Shown: positions 8,648 to 18,845 of the stretch, in pieces
Layout of the letters: each line of letters starts with the position of its first letter
Position numbering within the stretch: the stretch's first letter is position 1
NCBI GenBank assembly: GCA_015059735.1
Contig: SUZX01000002.1
Span: forward strand, 62,001 to 126,000
Length of the DNA: 64,000 nt
Direction of reading: 5' to 3'
Source of the DNA: Rikenellaceae bacterium
GTDB lineage: Bacteria > Bacteroidota > Bacteroidia > Bacteroidales > Rikenellaceae
Program-made: the position numbers and the translations under genes
Notes under the pieces: model-generated
Told to the model about the DNA's origin: nothing
Seen by the model: the letters and a program-made list of their open reading frames with translations, nothing else
The model's database searches: none

Positions 8648-9979
8648 ATGAAAAACATCAAAATCTTATTCTCTGCGGTGTGTGCATTAACGGCGACAGC
8701 CGCTATGGCACAAGACCTCAACGATCCCCGATACGCCAACTGGGGAGAAACGGTTGAAGCTCGTCAGGAGAATCTGCTGAATAGTAACTTCTTTAAAGAG
8801 TCGTTGGATAATCGCAATTTCAATCAGGCGGCATACTATTTCCAGCAATTGGTGGCCAAATGTCCGTATGCCTCGGAAAATACATTTGTGCGTGGTACCA
8901 CCTTGTATAAAAACAAAATCAATCGAGCCAAAAGCTTGCCCGAAAAGAAAGCAATGGTCGATTCGTTGATGTTGGTCTATGATCTGCGTGTAGAGTATTT
9001 TGGCGATCATCCCAAGCGTGGCAAAGCCTATATTCTTGATCGCAAGGCTCGTGAGGTTGTTACCTATAAACAAAATGATCGTGCGGCTATTCGCAAGGCA
9101 TTCCGAGAGGCTATTGAGGCTGCCGGTGAGAATGTTAGTGCCGAAACCATCACGCTCTACTTTGCCAACTTGTGCGAAGATTATAAGAATACCGATGAAG
9201 TGATGCCCGATGAGATCATTGCTGAATACGATCGCTTCACTCCTTTCTTTGCCAGCCATCCCGAGGCTGCCGAATATAAGGCACAATTCGATGCCGCTTT
9301 TGGTTTGAGTGGTGCTGCTAGTTGTGAGAATCTTGAAAAACTCTTCAAGGCCCGTGTTGAAGCTGCTCCGGAAGATAAGGATTTGTTGGCTCAGGCCGTA
9401 TCGTTGATGACTCGTGCCAAGTGTGATAGTGAGTTCTATTTCTCTTTGGCCGAGAAATATTATGTGGTAAAACCGTCAGCTGAAACGGCTATGTTCCTTG
9501 CACAGGCTTTCCAAAATAAGGGTGACTATGCACGAGCTATGAAATACCTGAATGAGTCGCTCGAAGTTGAGCAGAATCCCGCAGAGCGTGAGAAGTTGTT
9601 GGTTCGTATCGCTTTGGTAGCTATGGTGTCTAACGATGTTTCGAAGGCTGTTTCGGCCGCTCGTCAGGCTAACGAACTGAATCCCGAGGATGGTATTCCC
9701 TATTTCGTATTGGGTCAGTGTTTCTCGGGCCCTGCCGCTGCTTGTGGTTCTTTCCCCGAAGCACGTTTCTGGGTGGCTTATGATATGATGCAGAAAGCGG
9801 TTGATCGTTTGCAAAACGATACCGACTATCTGCCTACGGCGCAGAAACTTCTTGCTAGCTATCGTAACTATTTCCCCACAGCGGAGGAATGCTTTATGCG
9901 CGAGATGAAAGTGGGAACGGCTTATCGAATCTCCTGCGGTATCGCTGCTGGTCACACGACTACGGTACGTGCTCGCTAA
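8648..9979 (+). CDS. Periplasmic tetratricopeptide-repeat protein
   Basis: The 443-residue protein has a signal peptide cleaved after about residue 21 (TATAAMA-Q). The C-terminal half carries TPR-like helical pairs, for example AMFLAQAFQNKGDYARAMKY followed by AREKLLVRIALVAMV-type helices and GIPYFVLGQCF. Three cysteines are scattered in the mature part. It lies between an outer-membrane protein and lptC, so a role in envelope assembly is plausible, but no function is established from the sequence. Confidence 0.78.
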   Translation: MKNIKILFSAVCALTATAAMAQDLNDPRYANWGETVEARQENLLNSNFFKESLDNRNFNQAAYYFQQLVAKCPYASENTFVRGTTLYKNKINRAKSLPEKKAMVDSLMLVYDLRVEYFGDHPKRGKAYILDRKAREVVTYKQNDRAAIRKAFREAIEAAGENVSAETITLYFANLCEDYKNTDEVMPDEIIAEYDRFTPFFASHPEAAEYKAQFDAAFGLSGAASCENLEKLFKARVEAAPEDKDLLAQAVSLMTRAKCDSEFYFSLAEKYYVVKPSAETAMFLAQAFQNKGDYARAMKYLNESLEVEQNPAEREKLLVRIALVAMVSNDVSKAVSAARQANELNPEDGIPYFVLGQCFSGPAAACGSFPEARFWVAYDMMQKAVDRLQNDTDYLPTAQKLLASYRNYFPTAEECFMREMKVGTAYRISCGIAAGHTTTVRAR

Positions 9980-10001
9980 TAGATCACAAGCAGATCGCTG
10001 A

Positions 10002-11018
10002 ATGATACGTGGCGTTGTGAAATATCTTTCGGTAGCACTCTCCGTTGCGGGGAGTGCTATCTTGCTATTCTCCTGCGACACGTCGAATCCGGATCCCGAC
10101 CCTGCGGCTTATGAGAAGGTGATGACTGAATATAGCGAAAACCTCGCTATTGTCATGTCGCAAAATGGACAGCGTTCCTATTTTTTCAAAACGCCACAAG
10201 TAGAAGGATATATGTTGGCACGAGAGCCTTATCGTGAGTTTCGCAAAGGCATTTCGATTACCACATACAAAAACGATTCGCTCTCCGAGGTAGATGCCGT
10301 GCTTACAGCTAACTATGCCATCTATTACGAAAAACGACAGCTTTGGGAGGCCAAAGGAAATGTGGTGGTTGAAAAATCCGATGGTACGGAGTTCTATTCG
10401 CAACAATTGTTTTGGAATGCTCGAACCAAGAAGATTTATTCGAATGTCGATTCCAAGTTGGTGAAAAATGAAGGTCGCGATGTATTTATCGGTGAAGGTT
10501 TCGAGTCGGATGAGGAGTTTAAGGATTGGCGTTTTCGGCGTATGAAAGGGCGTATGGAGGTCACCGTGCAACCTTCCGAAGAGCCTGATTCTGTTGTTCG
10601 GGCTCGTCGGGCTGGGAGAAATCCGATACAAGAGGTTGCGCCGCAATCCTCGCGACAAGATTCCCCGAAAAATGTTGTCGCGCCTGCCGATAAGAAAGAG
10701 TCGTATGTAGAACGGCCGCAGCAGCAGCCCAAACAGCCGAAAAACAAACCGTTGCCTCCGCGTCGTAGTCCGCATGCCGAACGAAGAAATGGAGAATTCA
10801 TTCCGCAAAATTTAGAACGGTCGTTGCCCAATTTGGAGCTTAAAAATGCCGCAGAATCTGCCACTGAACAGGCGGTAGAGCCTGCTGCCGAGCAAGCAGT
10901 TGCTTCGGCAACTTCTGCGCAACCGAGTCAGGACTCCTCAAAACGAGCCTTACGCAGTAAAACGAATGAGCGGTCGGCTGTGTTGCAACCTAATCAACAG
11001 AAACCCTTGAAAAATTAA
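10002..11018 (+). CDS. lptC: LPS export protein LptC, lipoprotein form with long tail
   Basis: The 338-residue protein has a lipoprotein signal ending LLFSC (Cys25). Residues about 35-185 fit the LptC/OstA beta-jellyroll (AREPYREFRKGISITTYK, then ANYAIYYEKRQLWEAKGNVV). LptC passes lipopolysaccharide from LptBFG to LptA across the periplasm. From about residue 195 to 338 there is a low-complexity tail rich in Pro, Gln, Arg, Ala and Ser, absent from standard LptC (about 190 residues). The next gene starts 4 bases after its stop. Confidence 0.85.
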   Translation: MIRGVVKYLSVALSVAGSAILLFSCDTSNPDPDPAAYEKVMTEYSENLAIVMSQNGQRSYFFKTPQVEGYMLAREPYREFRKGISITTYKNDSLSEVDAVLTANYAIYYEKRQLWEAKGNVVVEKSDGTEFYSQQLFWNARTKKIYSNVDSKLVKNEGRDVFIGEGFESDEEFKDWRFRRMKGRMEVTVQPSEEPDSVVRARRAGRNPIQEVAPQSSRQDSPKNVVAPADKKESYVERPQQQPKQPKNKPLPPRRSPHAERRNGEFIPQNLERSLPNLELKNAAESATEQAVEPAAEQAVASATSAQPSQDSSKRALRSKTNERSAVLQPNQQKPLKN

Positions 11019-11022
11019 GACG

Positions 11023-12294
11023 ATGTGGTGGTCCTCGATATTGCTGATCTTTTTAGCATTGCTCTTGTCGGCGTTCTTCTCGGGTATGGAGATTGCCTTC
11101 ACAAGCAAAAACCGTTTGAAACTTGAAATCGATCGTAAGCAGAATCGTCTGTTCGATCGTATTGCTTCGGTTTTTGCACGTCACCCGGGACAATATATCA
11201 CCACAATCTTGGTGGGTAACAACATTGCACTGGTTGTTTATTCGCTCTACATGTCGTTGTTGTTGCGCGGAATCTTCCGATTGTTAGGGCTTGAAGAGTT
11301 GGCCGCGTCGGGTTCTGTGCCCATCGAAACAGGTGTTTCTACCTTGATTATTATCTTCATGGGTGAGTTCCTCCCCAAGTCGATTTTTCGCAACAATCCG
11401 AATTTCTATTATCGGGTATTGTCGCCGGTTATATTTTTTATCTATATTTTGCTTTATCCCATTGCGCGATTGACCACATTGATCTCGCAGGGTATTTTGT
11501 GGCTTTTTGGTCGTCGAACCGAGCCGCAACATGTCGCCACGACATTTAATCGAGATGATTTGGCGGCATTGCTCGAATCGGGAAATGCAGAACAATCTGC
11601 CGATACGGCCGATAACGAACTGAAACTCTTCCAAAATGCACTAGACTTTGCCGACCTGCGGGTGCGCGATTGCATGGTTCCGCGTGTAGATGTCGAAGCG
11701 GTGGATGTCGATGATACCACGATCGAAGAGTTGACAGCGCGTTTTGTCGATACGAAATATTCGCGAATCTTTGTTTGGCGTAAGTCTATTGACAATATCA
11801 TCGGTTATGTAAACTCGAAGAGTCTGTTTACCGCCCCGAAACGCATCGATGAGGTAATTATGCAGGTCAATTATGTGCCTGAAACCATGCCGTTGCAATT
11901 GGTGTTACAGAATTTTATCAAACATCGTAATAATATTGCGGTTGTGATTGATGAGTTTGGTGGGACAGCTGGTATTATCTCGCTCGAAGATGTGTTGGAA
12001 CAGATCTTCGGAGAGATCGAAGACGAACATGATGTTGCCGATCTGACTGAAAAACAAATCTCACCCGATGAATTTGTACTCTCTTGTCGCTTGGAAGTCA
12101 AGTATTTGAATGAAAAATACGGGCTTGGGATTGCCGAAAGTCGCGAGTATGACACTTTGGCAGGTTTCATCCTTTTCCATTATGAAGGAATTCCTTCGGC
12201 AGGCGAAACATTGCTCTTTGGCGACCTCCAATTGAAGGTGTTGCGCACCACGCGATCGCGAATTGAGTTGGCAAGAGTGAAAAAGTTACAGTAA
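11023..12294 (+). CDS. CNNM/CorC-family membrane protein (GldE-like)
   Basis: The 423-residue protein has an N-terminal DUF21/CNNM membrane domain with about four hydrophobic segments (residues 1-160), a CBS-domain pair around 205-325 (DCMVPRVDVEAVD, then IAVVIDEFGGTAGIISLED), and a C-terminal CorC_HlyC domain. DEFGGTAGI is the family signature. Such proteins are linked to magnesium or other ion efflux; the Bacteroidota member GldE is associated with gliding in flavobacteria. The exact substrate is not visible. It follows lptC directly. Confidence 0.88.
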   Translation: MWWSSILLIFLALLLSAFFSGMEIAFTSKNRLKLEIDRKQNRLFDRIASVFARHPGQYITTILVGNNIALVVYSLYMSLLLRGIFRLLGLEELAASGSVPIETGVSTLIIIFMGEFLPKSIFRNNPNFYYRVLSPVIFFIYILLYPIARLTTLISQGILWLFGRRTEPQHVATTFNRDDLAALLESGNAEQSADTADNELKLFQNALDFADLRVRDCMVPRVDVEAVDVDDTTIEELTARFVDTKYSRIFVWRKSIDNIIGYVNSKSLFTAPKRIDEVIMQVNYVPETMPLQLVLQNFIKHRNNIAVVIDEFGGTAGIISLEDVLEQIFGEIEDEHDVADLTEKQISPDEFVLSCRLEVKYLNEKYGLGIAESREYDTLAGFILFHYEGIPSAGETLLFGDLQLKVLRTTRSRIELARVKKLQ

Positions 12295-12321
12295 TAATGA
12301 CGTTTTTTCAGAATAAATTGC

Positions 12322-12329
12322 TACCTTTG
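12322..12329 (+). promoter_or_regulatory. -7 box before ppiD
   Basis: TACCTTTG fits TAnnTTTG and lies 39 bases upstream of the ppiD start. A T-run at 12303-12308 is the only candidate -33 element and is too close, so the promoter is moderately supported. Confidence 0.5.
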
Positions 12330-12368
12330 ACAGATAATTAAACACAAAACGAATAATTAACAATTTAT

Positions 12369-14399
12369 ATGGTAAGTTTAAACACTCTGCGAACCAAGTT
12401 CGGCATCGTGCTTTCGGTTATTATTGCACTGGCCCTCTTGGCATTTATTCTCTCCCTGAAAGCTGAAATGGGTTTCACGGGAAATGACCCCAAGATCGGT
12501 GAGATCGATGGTGAAAAAATCAACTATTCGGAGTATTACGATCAGTATCAGCAGATTCGTGATCAAAACAACGTGCAGGAGAGCGACGAGCAACAGTCGG
12601 CTATGCTGGCAAATGCTGCTTGGCAGGCTTTGTTCACCGACCGTGTGTTGCAACCCGGTTTTGAGCAGTTAGGTCTTCGCGTTACAGAAGCCGAACGTTT
12701 GGCAATGATCTCGGGGCAACAACCGTCGCAAACGCTTTACAGCATCTTCACCAATCCGCGTACCGGCGAATATAACGTTGCTGCCGTAAGTGATTTCCTT
12801 GCACAAGCTGAAACAAATCCGCAGGCGCGTGCCGCTTGGGCACAGATCAACCGCCAACTCCGCATCGAGCGCGAAATGCAGAAATATCAAGGTCTGATTC
12901 GTGGTGGTGCTTATGTTACCTCGTTGGAGGTAGCCGATGGTGTGACTGCCGCCAATACCTCGTTTGCCGGTAAATGGGTAGGTAAGAAATACACAGCCGT
13001 TCCCGACTCGTTGGTGTCGGTTTCTTCCGCTGAGATCAAGGAGTATTACAACAGCCATAAAAACAGCTATGCGCAAACTCCCAACCGCACTATTTCGTAT
13101 GTTGTGTTTGAGGTAACTCCTACCGAGGCTGACTTGGCTGCTTTGGAAACCCAAGCCAAAGAGGTGGGTGCCGAGTTCGCTGCTACCCAAGAGTTGAAAT
13201 CCTATGTTCGTGCTAATCGTCAAGGAACTATCGCTGATAACTATGTTACGGCTGCTCAACTTACCGCTGAGGAAGCCGAGGCTCTGATGGCTGGTAAGAC
13301 CTATGGTCCGGTATTGAAGAATAACGAATGGACGATGTCGCGTGTATTGTCTTCGAAGATGGTTCCCGACTCACTCGGTATTCGTCATATCGTATTGCCT
13401 TATACCAATGAGAAACTTGCCGATAGCCTTTTGCAAGTGGCTCGTGCCGGTGCTGATTTCTCTAAGCTTGCTGCCGAATATTCGATGTATGAGGCTACGG
13501 CATCCAATGGTGGTGATGTGGGTGTTGTGCCGTTCTCGGGCTTTACCAACGAGTTCGCCGAGGCTTTGACCGATGTCAAGAAAGGCGATATCGTGAAAGT
13601 AGCTTCGGGTGATGCTATTCAGATCATGCAGATCTATCGTGCCGACAAGCCGGTAAAACATGTACAGGTGGCTACTATTACCTATCCGTTGGTTGCTTCG
13701 GAGGCTACCCGTCGTGATATTCACAATCAGGTTGGAACATTCTCAGTAAACGCCAAAGGATCGGCTGCTGCTTTCAACGAGGCTGCCTCGAAAGCTGCTG
13801 TTACACCGCGTATTGCAACGTTGGCACAGGGCGATCGTCAATTGCGTGGTTTGGAAGATTCTCGTGAGGTTGCCCGTTGGGCATTCGGTGCTGAGGAGGG
13901 CGATGTTTCGGAGATCTTTACCGTAGGCAAAGACTATGTGGTTGCCGTTCTCACCGAGATCGATGATGACGATTATAAATCGGTTGAGAAGGTTGCTGCC
14001 CAGATTCGTTCGCAGTTGATCCGCGATAAGAAATATGACTATATCGTCAAGAACCTGACCGGTACGACACTCGAAGAGCAGGCTGCAAGCCTCGGCTCAG
14101 AGGTTACCGGTTTCGAGCAGGTTACCTATGGCTCGTATTATATCCCGGGTATGGGTGTTGAGCCGCGTGTGGTAGGTGCTATTGCTGCTGCCGAGAAAGA
14201 TGTGGTTTCTGCTCCGGTGAAGGGTATGCAGGGTGTCTATGTTTTCCGTGTGGATAATGTTTCCACCGAGGAGAAACAGACCACTGATGGTGAGCGCGTG
14301 CGTGCGCAAGCTATGGCCGAGGGTATGGCACAACAGTTTGCTATTCCGGCCGTTCAGCAGATGGCAAAGATCAAAGATTTGCGTGGTAAATATTTCTAA
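12369..14399 (+). CDS. ppiD: PpiD-type peptidyl-prolyl isomerase / periplasmic chaperone
   Basis: The 676-residue protein has one N-terminal membrane anchor (about residues 12-30, GIVLSVIIALALLAFILSL), a SurA_N-like chaperone region beginning KIGEIDGEKINYSEYYDQY, and a parvulin (PPIC) domain at about 334-430 containing IRHIVLP and GGDVGVVPFSGF. A second, weaker PPIC-like region follows. PpiD helps newly exported envelope proteins to fold at the SecYEG exit. A hairpin terminator closes the gene at 14425-14458. Confidence 0.9.
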   Translation: MVSLNTLRTKFGIVLSVIIALALLAFILSLKAEMGFTGNDPKIGEIDGEKINYSEYYDQYQQIRDQNNVQESDEQQSAMLANAAWQALFTDRVLQPGFEQLGLRVTEAERLAMISGQQPSQTLYSIFTNPRTGEYNVAAVSDFLAQAETNPQARAAWAQINRQLRIEREMQKYQGLIRGGAYVTSLEVADGVTAANTSFAGKWVGKKYTAVPDSLVSVSSAEIKEYYNSHKNSYAQTPNRTISYVVFEVTPTEADLAALETQAKEVGAEFAATQELKSYVRANRQGTIADNYVTAAQLTAEEAEALMAGKTYGPVLKNNEWTMSRVLSSKMVPDSLGIRHIVLPYTNEKLADSLLQVARAGADFSKLAAEYSMYEATASNGGDVGVVPFSGFTNEFAEALTDVKKGDIVKVASGDAIQIMQIYRADKPVKHVQVATITYPLVASEATRRDIHNQVGTFSVNAKGSAAAFNEAASKAAVTPRIATLAQGDRQLRGLEDSREVARWAFGAEEGDVSEIFTVGKDYVVAVLTEIDDDDYKSVEKVAAQIRSQLIRDKKYDYIVKNLTGTTLEEQAASLGSEVTGFEQVTYGSYYIPGMGVEPRVVGAIAAAEKDVVSAPVKGMQGVYVFRVDNVSTEEKQTTDGERVRAQAMAEGMAQQFAIPAVQQMAKIKDLRGKYF

Positions 14400-14424
14400 T
14401 CGAAATAGCCGATTACTATAATTC

Positions 14425-14458
14425 GTGCGCTCGACAAATTGTCGGGCGCACATTTTTT
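14425..14458 (+). terminator. Rho-independent terminator after ppiD
   Basis: GTGCGCTCGACA pairs with TGTCGGGCGCAC (one G-U pair) around an AAT loop and is followed by ATTTTTTG. Confidence 0.9.
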
Positions 14459-14487
14459 GCGAATCCTTTTTCTTTTATGGTAAATAT

Positions 14488-14495
14488 TATATTTG
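14488..14495 (+). promoter_or_regulatory. -7 box of candidate small RNA
   Basis: TATATTTG followed by C fits the Bacteroidota -7 element. Transcription would start near 14502. No clear -33 TTTG is seen. Confidence 0.5.
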
Positions 14496-14501
14496 CATGT
14501 A

Positions 14502-14633
14502 CTACGATAATGAGTGCAATCGTGCCAAAGGCGAAGATCTATAATAATAAATAGAGAGGGGTTTGCCTTTCTTGAAGTGTAAAGAATCTGTCCGCAAAAA
14601 GAGTTGTGGAACAGATTCTTTACTCTTTTTTTT
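14502..14633 (+). ncRNA. Candidate small RNA between ppiD and mutA
   Basis: A segment of about 130 bases lies between two independent elements: the ppiD terminator upstream and the mutA promoter downstream. It has its own -7 box (14488-14495), a hairpin with AAAGGC (14527-14532) pairing to GCCTTT (14565-14570), and ends in a very strong terminator. No coding frame of note is present. I do not recognise the RNA class. It could be a trans-acting small RNA or a leftover leader; its separation from mutA by a terminator and a second promoter favours a separate RNA. Confidence 0.55.
14579..14633 (+). terminator. Strong intrinsic terminator of the candidate small RNA
   Basis: GTAAAGAATCTGT (14579-14591) pairs with ACAGATTCTTTAC (14611-14623), and the stem continues with CCGCAA/TTGTGG, giving about 19 pairs with one bulged A. 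Eight T follow at 14626-14633. Confidence 0.88.
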
Positions 14634-14703
14634 GTTCTAATTTCTCAAAATGGACGGAAAAGATGTCTAATTAATAGCTATTCTGTTATTTTATTAACAA
14701 TTT

Positions 14704-14736
14704 TTTGCTTTAAGTCATAAAAGTTTTGTAACTTTA
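14704..14736 (+). promoter_or_regulatory. Promoter of mutA-mutB
   Basis: TTTG at 14704-14707 and TAACTTTA at 14729-14736 are 21 bases apart; the -7 box differs from TAnnTTTG at one position. The start site would be near 14743, leaving a leader of about 55 bases. I see no cobalamin riboswitch in this leader. Confidence 0.6.
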
Positions 14737-14798
14737 CTCGCTCTTTGGAGTGTAACCATTAAATGCAAACGAAAACTCATACTAATCTCTAAATAGTT

Positions 14799-16649
14799 AT
14801 GGCAAATACCAAATTTGAAAAGCTGTTCGCCGAATTCCCCGCAGTGCCTACCGAGGCATGGGAAGAGGTGATTACAGCCGACTTGAAAGGTGCCGATTAT
14901 GAGCGTAAGTTGGTATGGCGTACGGGCGAGGGCTTTAATGTTCGTCCCTACTATCGTGCCGAAAACCTCGAAGGCATCAAATTCTTGGGCTCGCAAGCCG
15001 GCGAGTTCCCTTATGTGCGCGGTACACGTCCGCACAACCGTTGGAAGGTGCATCAGACCGTTACGGTAGCTGATCCCGCCGCTGCAAATGCCGAGGCTCT
15101 CGACATCTTGAACAAAGGTGTTGATTCGCTTGGTTTCTGCATCGCCAAAGAGGAGTTGACGGCTGCCGATCTCGACACGCTGTTGGCAGGTATCTCGATC
15201 CCCGCGATCTCGATGAGTTTCTGCGGCTCGAAGATGGCCGACGTGGTAGAGCTGATGCTCGCCAAACTCGAAAAAGATGGCGTGGCCAAAGAGGAGGCCT
15301 CGATCGCTTTCTCGATCGACCCGCTGGTGAAGGGTCTTTCGCAAAAAGGCGACTTCTGCTCGCCCAACGGCGAAACTTGCTTCGCTCGCATCGCCGAGTT
15401 GATCAACAAAACCGCCGAGTGGAAAAATATCCGCCTCGTGACGGTCAATGCTGCAATTTTCAGCAACGCTGGCTCGACAATCGTCGAGGAGTTGGCTTTT
15501 GCATTGGCTGCCGGTAACGACTATTTGGCTCGTTTGACCGATGCCGGTGTGAATATCGACGTTGCTGCCCGCAAGATCCGTTTCTCGTTCGCCGTTACGG
15601 CCAACTACTTCATGGAGATTGCCAAATTCCGTGCAGCCCGTATGTTGTGGGCCAACATCGTGAAGGGTTACAATCCGGAGAAGAACTGCGCTTGCAAGAT
15701 GCAGATCCATGCCGAGACTTCGCGTTGGAATCAAACGGTTTACGACCCCTATGTAAATATGTTGCGCGGTACTACCGAGGCCATGTCGGCTACGATCGGT
15801 GGTGTGCAGTCGTTGGAGGTTGTACCTTTTGACGCATCGTTTGGTACTCCCACCGAGTTCTCGAAGCGTATCGCTCGCAATGTCGAGTTGCTCTTGAAAC
15901 ACGAGTCACACTTCGATCAAGTGGTTGACCCCGCCGGTGGTTCGTACTATATCGAGAACCTCACGCAGTCGATTGCTGCCGAGGCTTGGAAACTCTTCCT
16001 TGAAATCGAGGCTAAGGGTGGTTATACCGAAGCCTACAAAGCCGGGTTCATCGTAGAGCGCGTAAATGCTTCAGCTACTGCCAAAGATAAGAATATTGCT
16101 ACTCGCCGTCAGATCCTCTTGGGTGCTAACCAATATCCCAACTTTACGGAGGTTGCTCCCGAAGAGATTGCTGCCACATCGGTTACTCGCGTAGCTGCTG
16201 AGGGTAATGTGTTGACTCCCTATCGTGGCGCTATGGCATTTGAGGAGATGCGTCTGCATGTAGATCGCAGTGGCAAACAGCCGAAAGCCTTCATGTTGAC
16301 TTGCGGAAACTTGGCAATGGCTCGTGCCCGTGCACAGTTCTCGTGCAACTTCTTTGCTTGCGCCGGTATCCGTGTGCAAGACAACACTTTCTTCAAGTCG
16401 GTAGAAGAGGGCGTTCAGGCTGCTCTCGAATCGAAAGCCGAGATCGTGGTGGTTTGCGCTTCGGACGACGACTACGCAACAGTAGCTCCGCAGGTGAAAG
16501 AGCTGCTCGGCGGCAAGGCAATCCTTGTGGTTGCCGGAGCTCCGGCTTGCGCTCCTGAATTGGAGGCACAGGGCATTACGAACTTTATTAACGTGAAGTC
16601 GAATGTGCTCGAAACATTGAAGTTCTACCTTAAAGAGATGGGAATCTAA
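14799..16649 (+). CDS. mutA: Methylmalonyl-CoA mutase small subunit
   Basis: The 616-residue protein is the small subunit of the heterodimeric mutase. The TIM-barrel part is present (for example [17 protein letters not shown] and [18 protein letters not shown]), and the C-terminal flavodoxin-like domain lacks the DxHxxG cobalamin-binding motif, as is usual for this subunit. With MutB it forms the enzyme that interconverts succinyl-CoA and methylmalonyl-CoA in propionate metabolism. The mutB start lies 2 bases after the stop, so the two are one operon. Confidence 0.96.
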   Translation: MANTKFEKLFAEFPAVPTEAWEEVITADLKGADYERKLVWRTGEGFNVRPYYRAENLEGIKFLGSQAGEFPYVRGTRPHNRWKVHQTVTVADPAAANAEALDILNKGVDSLGFCIAKEELTAADLDTLLAGISIPAISMSFCGSKMADVVELMLAKLEKDGVAKEEASIAFSIDPLVKGLSQKGDFCSPNGETCFARIAELINKTAEWKNIRLVTVNAAIFSNAGSTIVEELAFALAAGNDYLARLTDAGVNIDVAARKIRFSFAVTANYFMEIAKFRAARMLWANIVKGYNPEKNCACKMQIHAETSRWNQTVYDPYVNMLRGTTEAMSATIGGVQSLEVVPFDASFGTPTEFSKRIARNVELLLKHESHFDQVVDPAGGSYYIENLTQSIAAEAWKLFLEIEAKGGYTEAYKAGFIVERVNASATAKDKNIATRRQILLGANQYPNFTEVAPEEIAATSVTRVAAEGNVLTPYRGAMAFEEMRLHVDRSGKQPKAFMLTCGNLAMARARAQFSCNFFACAGIRVQDNTFFKSVEEGVQAALESKAEIVVVCASDDDYATVAPQVKELLGGKAILVVAGAPACAPELEAQGITNFINVKSNVLETLKFYLKEMGI

Positions 16650-16651
16650 TC

Positions 16652-18790
16652 ATGAGACCGAATTTTTCTGAATTGAAATACGACGGAGGTGCACAGCAGA
16701 GCTGCTGCGCTTCGAAAGGCTGCGGACAAGTTGAGCCGTGGCTGACGGCCGAGCAAATTCCCGTTAAGGGTGCTTATACGGCCGAGGATTTGGAGGGCAT
16801 GGAGCACCTCAACTACGCTGCGGGTATGGCCCCGTTCTTGCGTGGTCCTTACTCCACGATGTATGTAATGCGTCCGTGGACCATTCGTCAGTATGCCGGT
16901 TTCTCGACAGCTGAGGAGTCCAACGCATTCTATCGTCGTAACCTCGCCGCAGGCCAAAAGGGTCTGTCGGTAGCGTTCGACCTTGCTACACACCGTGGTT
17001 ACGATGCCGATCACCCGCGTGTTGTAGGTGACGTAGGTAAAGCCGGTGTGTCGATCTGCTCGGTAGAGGATATGAAAGTGTTGTTCAATGGTATTCCGCT
17101 CGACAAGATGTCGGTGTCGATGACCATGAACGGTGCAGTGTTGCCCGTTTTGGCTTTCTACATCGTAACGGGTTTGGAGCAAGGTGCAACGCTTGATCAG
17201 TTGGCCGGTACGATCCAGAACGACATTTTGAAGGAGTTCATGGTGCGTAATACTTATATCTATCCGCCCGAGTTCTCGATGCGAATCATTGCCGATATCT
17301 TCGAGTACACCTCGAAGAATATGCCCAAGTTCAACTCGATCTCGATTTCGGGTTACCACATGCAGGAGGCTGGTGCTACCGCCGATATCGAGTTGGCTTA
17401 CACGTTGGCCGACGGCTTGGAGTACCTGCGCGCAGGTATCAACGCAGGTATGTCGGTAGATGCTTTTGCTCCGCGTCTGTCGTTCTTCTGGGCTATTGGT
17501 ATGAACCACTTCATGGAGATTGCCAAGATGCGTGCAGCCCGTATGTTGTGGGCTAAGATCGTGAAGCAGTTCGAGCCGAAGAATCCCAAATCGTTGGCAC
17601 TGCGTACCCACTCGCAGACTTCGGGTTGGTCGCTTACCGAGCAAGATCCGTTCAACAACGTGGCTCGTACGGCTATCGAGGCGATGGGTGCTGCTTTGGG
17701 TCACACCCAGTCGCTGCATACCAATGCTCTTGACGAGGCTATTGCTTTGCCGACCGACTTCTCGGCGCGTATTGCCCGTAATACGCAGATCTACATCCAA
17801 GAGGAGACCAACGTATGCCGTGAGGTTGACCCATGGGCAGGTTCGTACTATGTAGAAACGCTGACCAATGAGATTGCACACAAAGCTTGGGAGCACATTC
17901 AAGAGATCGAGAAACTTGGCGGTATGGCCAAAGCTATCGAGACCGGTATTCCGAAGATGCGTATCGAGGAAGCATCGGCTCGTACACAGGCTCGCATCGA
18001 CTCCGGAGAGCAAAAGATTATCGGCTTGAACGAGTACCGTTTGGAGAAAGAAGCTCCGATCGATATCCTTGCTGTTGACAATACGGCTGTTCGCGAAAGT
18101 CAGGTTAAGCGCTTGAAAGAGTTGCGTGCCAACCGCGATGAGGCTGCCGTTAAGAAAGCTCTCGATGCCATCACTGAGTGCGTGAAGACCAAGCAGGGCA
18201 ACCTTTTGGAGTTGGCCGTAGAGGCTGCGAAAGTTCGTGCCACACTTGGCGAGATCTCGGATGCTTGCGAGGTTGTCGTAGGTCGCTACAAAGCCGTTAT
18301 TCGTTCCATTTCAGGAGTTTATAGTTCAGCTGTGAAAAACGATGAATCGTTCGAGCGTGCCAAAGAGATGTGCGCCGAGTTTGCTAAGAAAGAGGGCCGC
18401 CAGCCGCGTATCATGATTGCTAAGCTGGGTCAGGATGGTCATGACCGAGGTGCTAAGGTCGTAGCTACGGGTTATGCCGATATCGGTTTCGATGTCGATA
18501 TGGGGCCGTTGTTCCAAACTCCCGAGGAGGCTGCTAAGCAAGCCGTTGAGAACGACGTTCACATCGTTGGTGTTTCGTCGTTGGCCGCCGGTCACTTGAC
18601 ACTTGTACCGCAGATTATCGCTGAGTTGAAGAAGTTGGGTCGTGAGGATATCATCGTCGTTGTTGGCGGTGTGATTCCGGCACAAGACTACGATGAACTC
18701 TATCGTGACGGTGCTGCCGCTATCTTCGGCCCGGGTACGAAGATTGCAGTATCGGCTATCAAGATGCTTGAAATCCTGATGGAGGAGTAA
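16652..18790 (+). CDS. mutB: Methylmalonyl-CoA mutase large subunit
   Basis: The 712-residue protein carries the catalytic TIM barrel ([20 protein letters not shown], residues about 325-344) and the C-terminal B12-binding domain. Its [11 protein letters not shown] contains the DxHxxG motif that supplies the lower-axial histidine to cobalamin, near residues 595-605. It performs the radical rearrangement between succinyl-CoA and (R)-methylmalonyl-CoA, the route to propionate in many Bacteroidales. The gene is followed by a strong terminator. Codon use here looks biased towards C-ending codons compared with neighbours, suggesting high expression. Confidence 0.97.
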   Translation: MRPNFSELKYDGGAQQSCCASKGCGQVEPWLTAEQIPVKGAYTAEDLEGMEHLNYAAGMAPFLRGPYSTMYVMRPWTIRQYAGFSTAEESNAFYRRNLAAGQKGLSVAFDLATHRGYDADHPRVVGDVGKAGVSICSVEDMKVLFNGIPLDKMSVSMTMNGAVLPVLAFYIVTGLEQGATLDQLAGTIQNDILKEFMVRNTYIYPPEFSMRIIADIFEYTSKNMPKFNSISISGYHMQEAGATADIELAYTLADGLEYLRAGINAGMSVDAFAPRLSFFWAIGMNHFMEIAKMRAARMLWAKIVKQFEPKNPKSLALRTHSQTSGWSLTEQDPFNNVARTAIEAMGAALGHTQSLHTNALDEAIALPTDFSARIARNTQIYIQEETNVCREVDPWAGSYYVETLTNEIAHKAWEHIQEIEKLGGMAKAIETGIPKMRIEEASARTQARIDSGEQKIIGLNEYRLEKEAPIDILAVDNTAVRESQVKRLKELRANRDEAAVKKALDAITECVKTKQGNLLELAVEAAKVRATLGEISDACEVVVGRYKAVIRSISGVYSSAVKNDESFERAKEMCAEFAKKEGRQPRIMIAKLGQDGHDRGAKVVATGYADIGFDVDMGPLFQTPEEAAKQAVENDVHIVGVSSLAAGHLTLVPQIIAELKKLGREDIIVVVGGVIPAQDYDELYRDGAAAIFGPGTKIAVSAIKMLEILMEE

Positions 18791-18810
18791 TCTCCTTTTA
18801 ATACTACGAT

Positions 18811-18844
18811 AAAGCATCCGACCAAAAGTCGGATGCTTTTTTTT
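18811..18844 (+). terminator. Rho-independent terminator after mutB
   Basis: AAAGCATCCGAC (18811-18822) pairs perfectly with GTCGGATGCTTT (18828-18839) around CAAAA, followed by a T-run. Confidence 0.95.
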
Positions 18845-18845
18845 A

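Noticed and set aside
14737..14798. Cobalamin riboswitch before mutA
   Set aside because: The leader of about 55 bases is too short and lacks the B12-box sequence.
14715..15902. A 395-codon open frame on the minus strand inside mutA
   Set aside because: Antisense shadow of mutA, no similarity to a known family and no promoter or terminator of its own.
16646..18013. A 455-codon open frame on the minus strand inside mutB
   Set aside because: It is antisense to a highly conserved gene with biased codon use and has no recognisable domain; such frames arise from the codon pattern.
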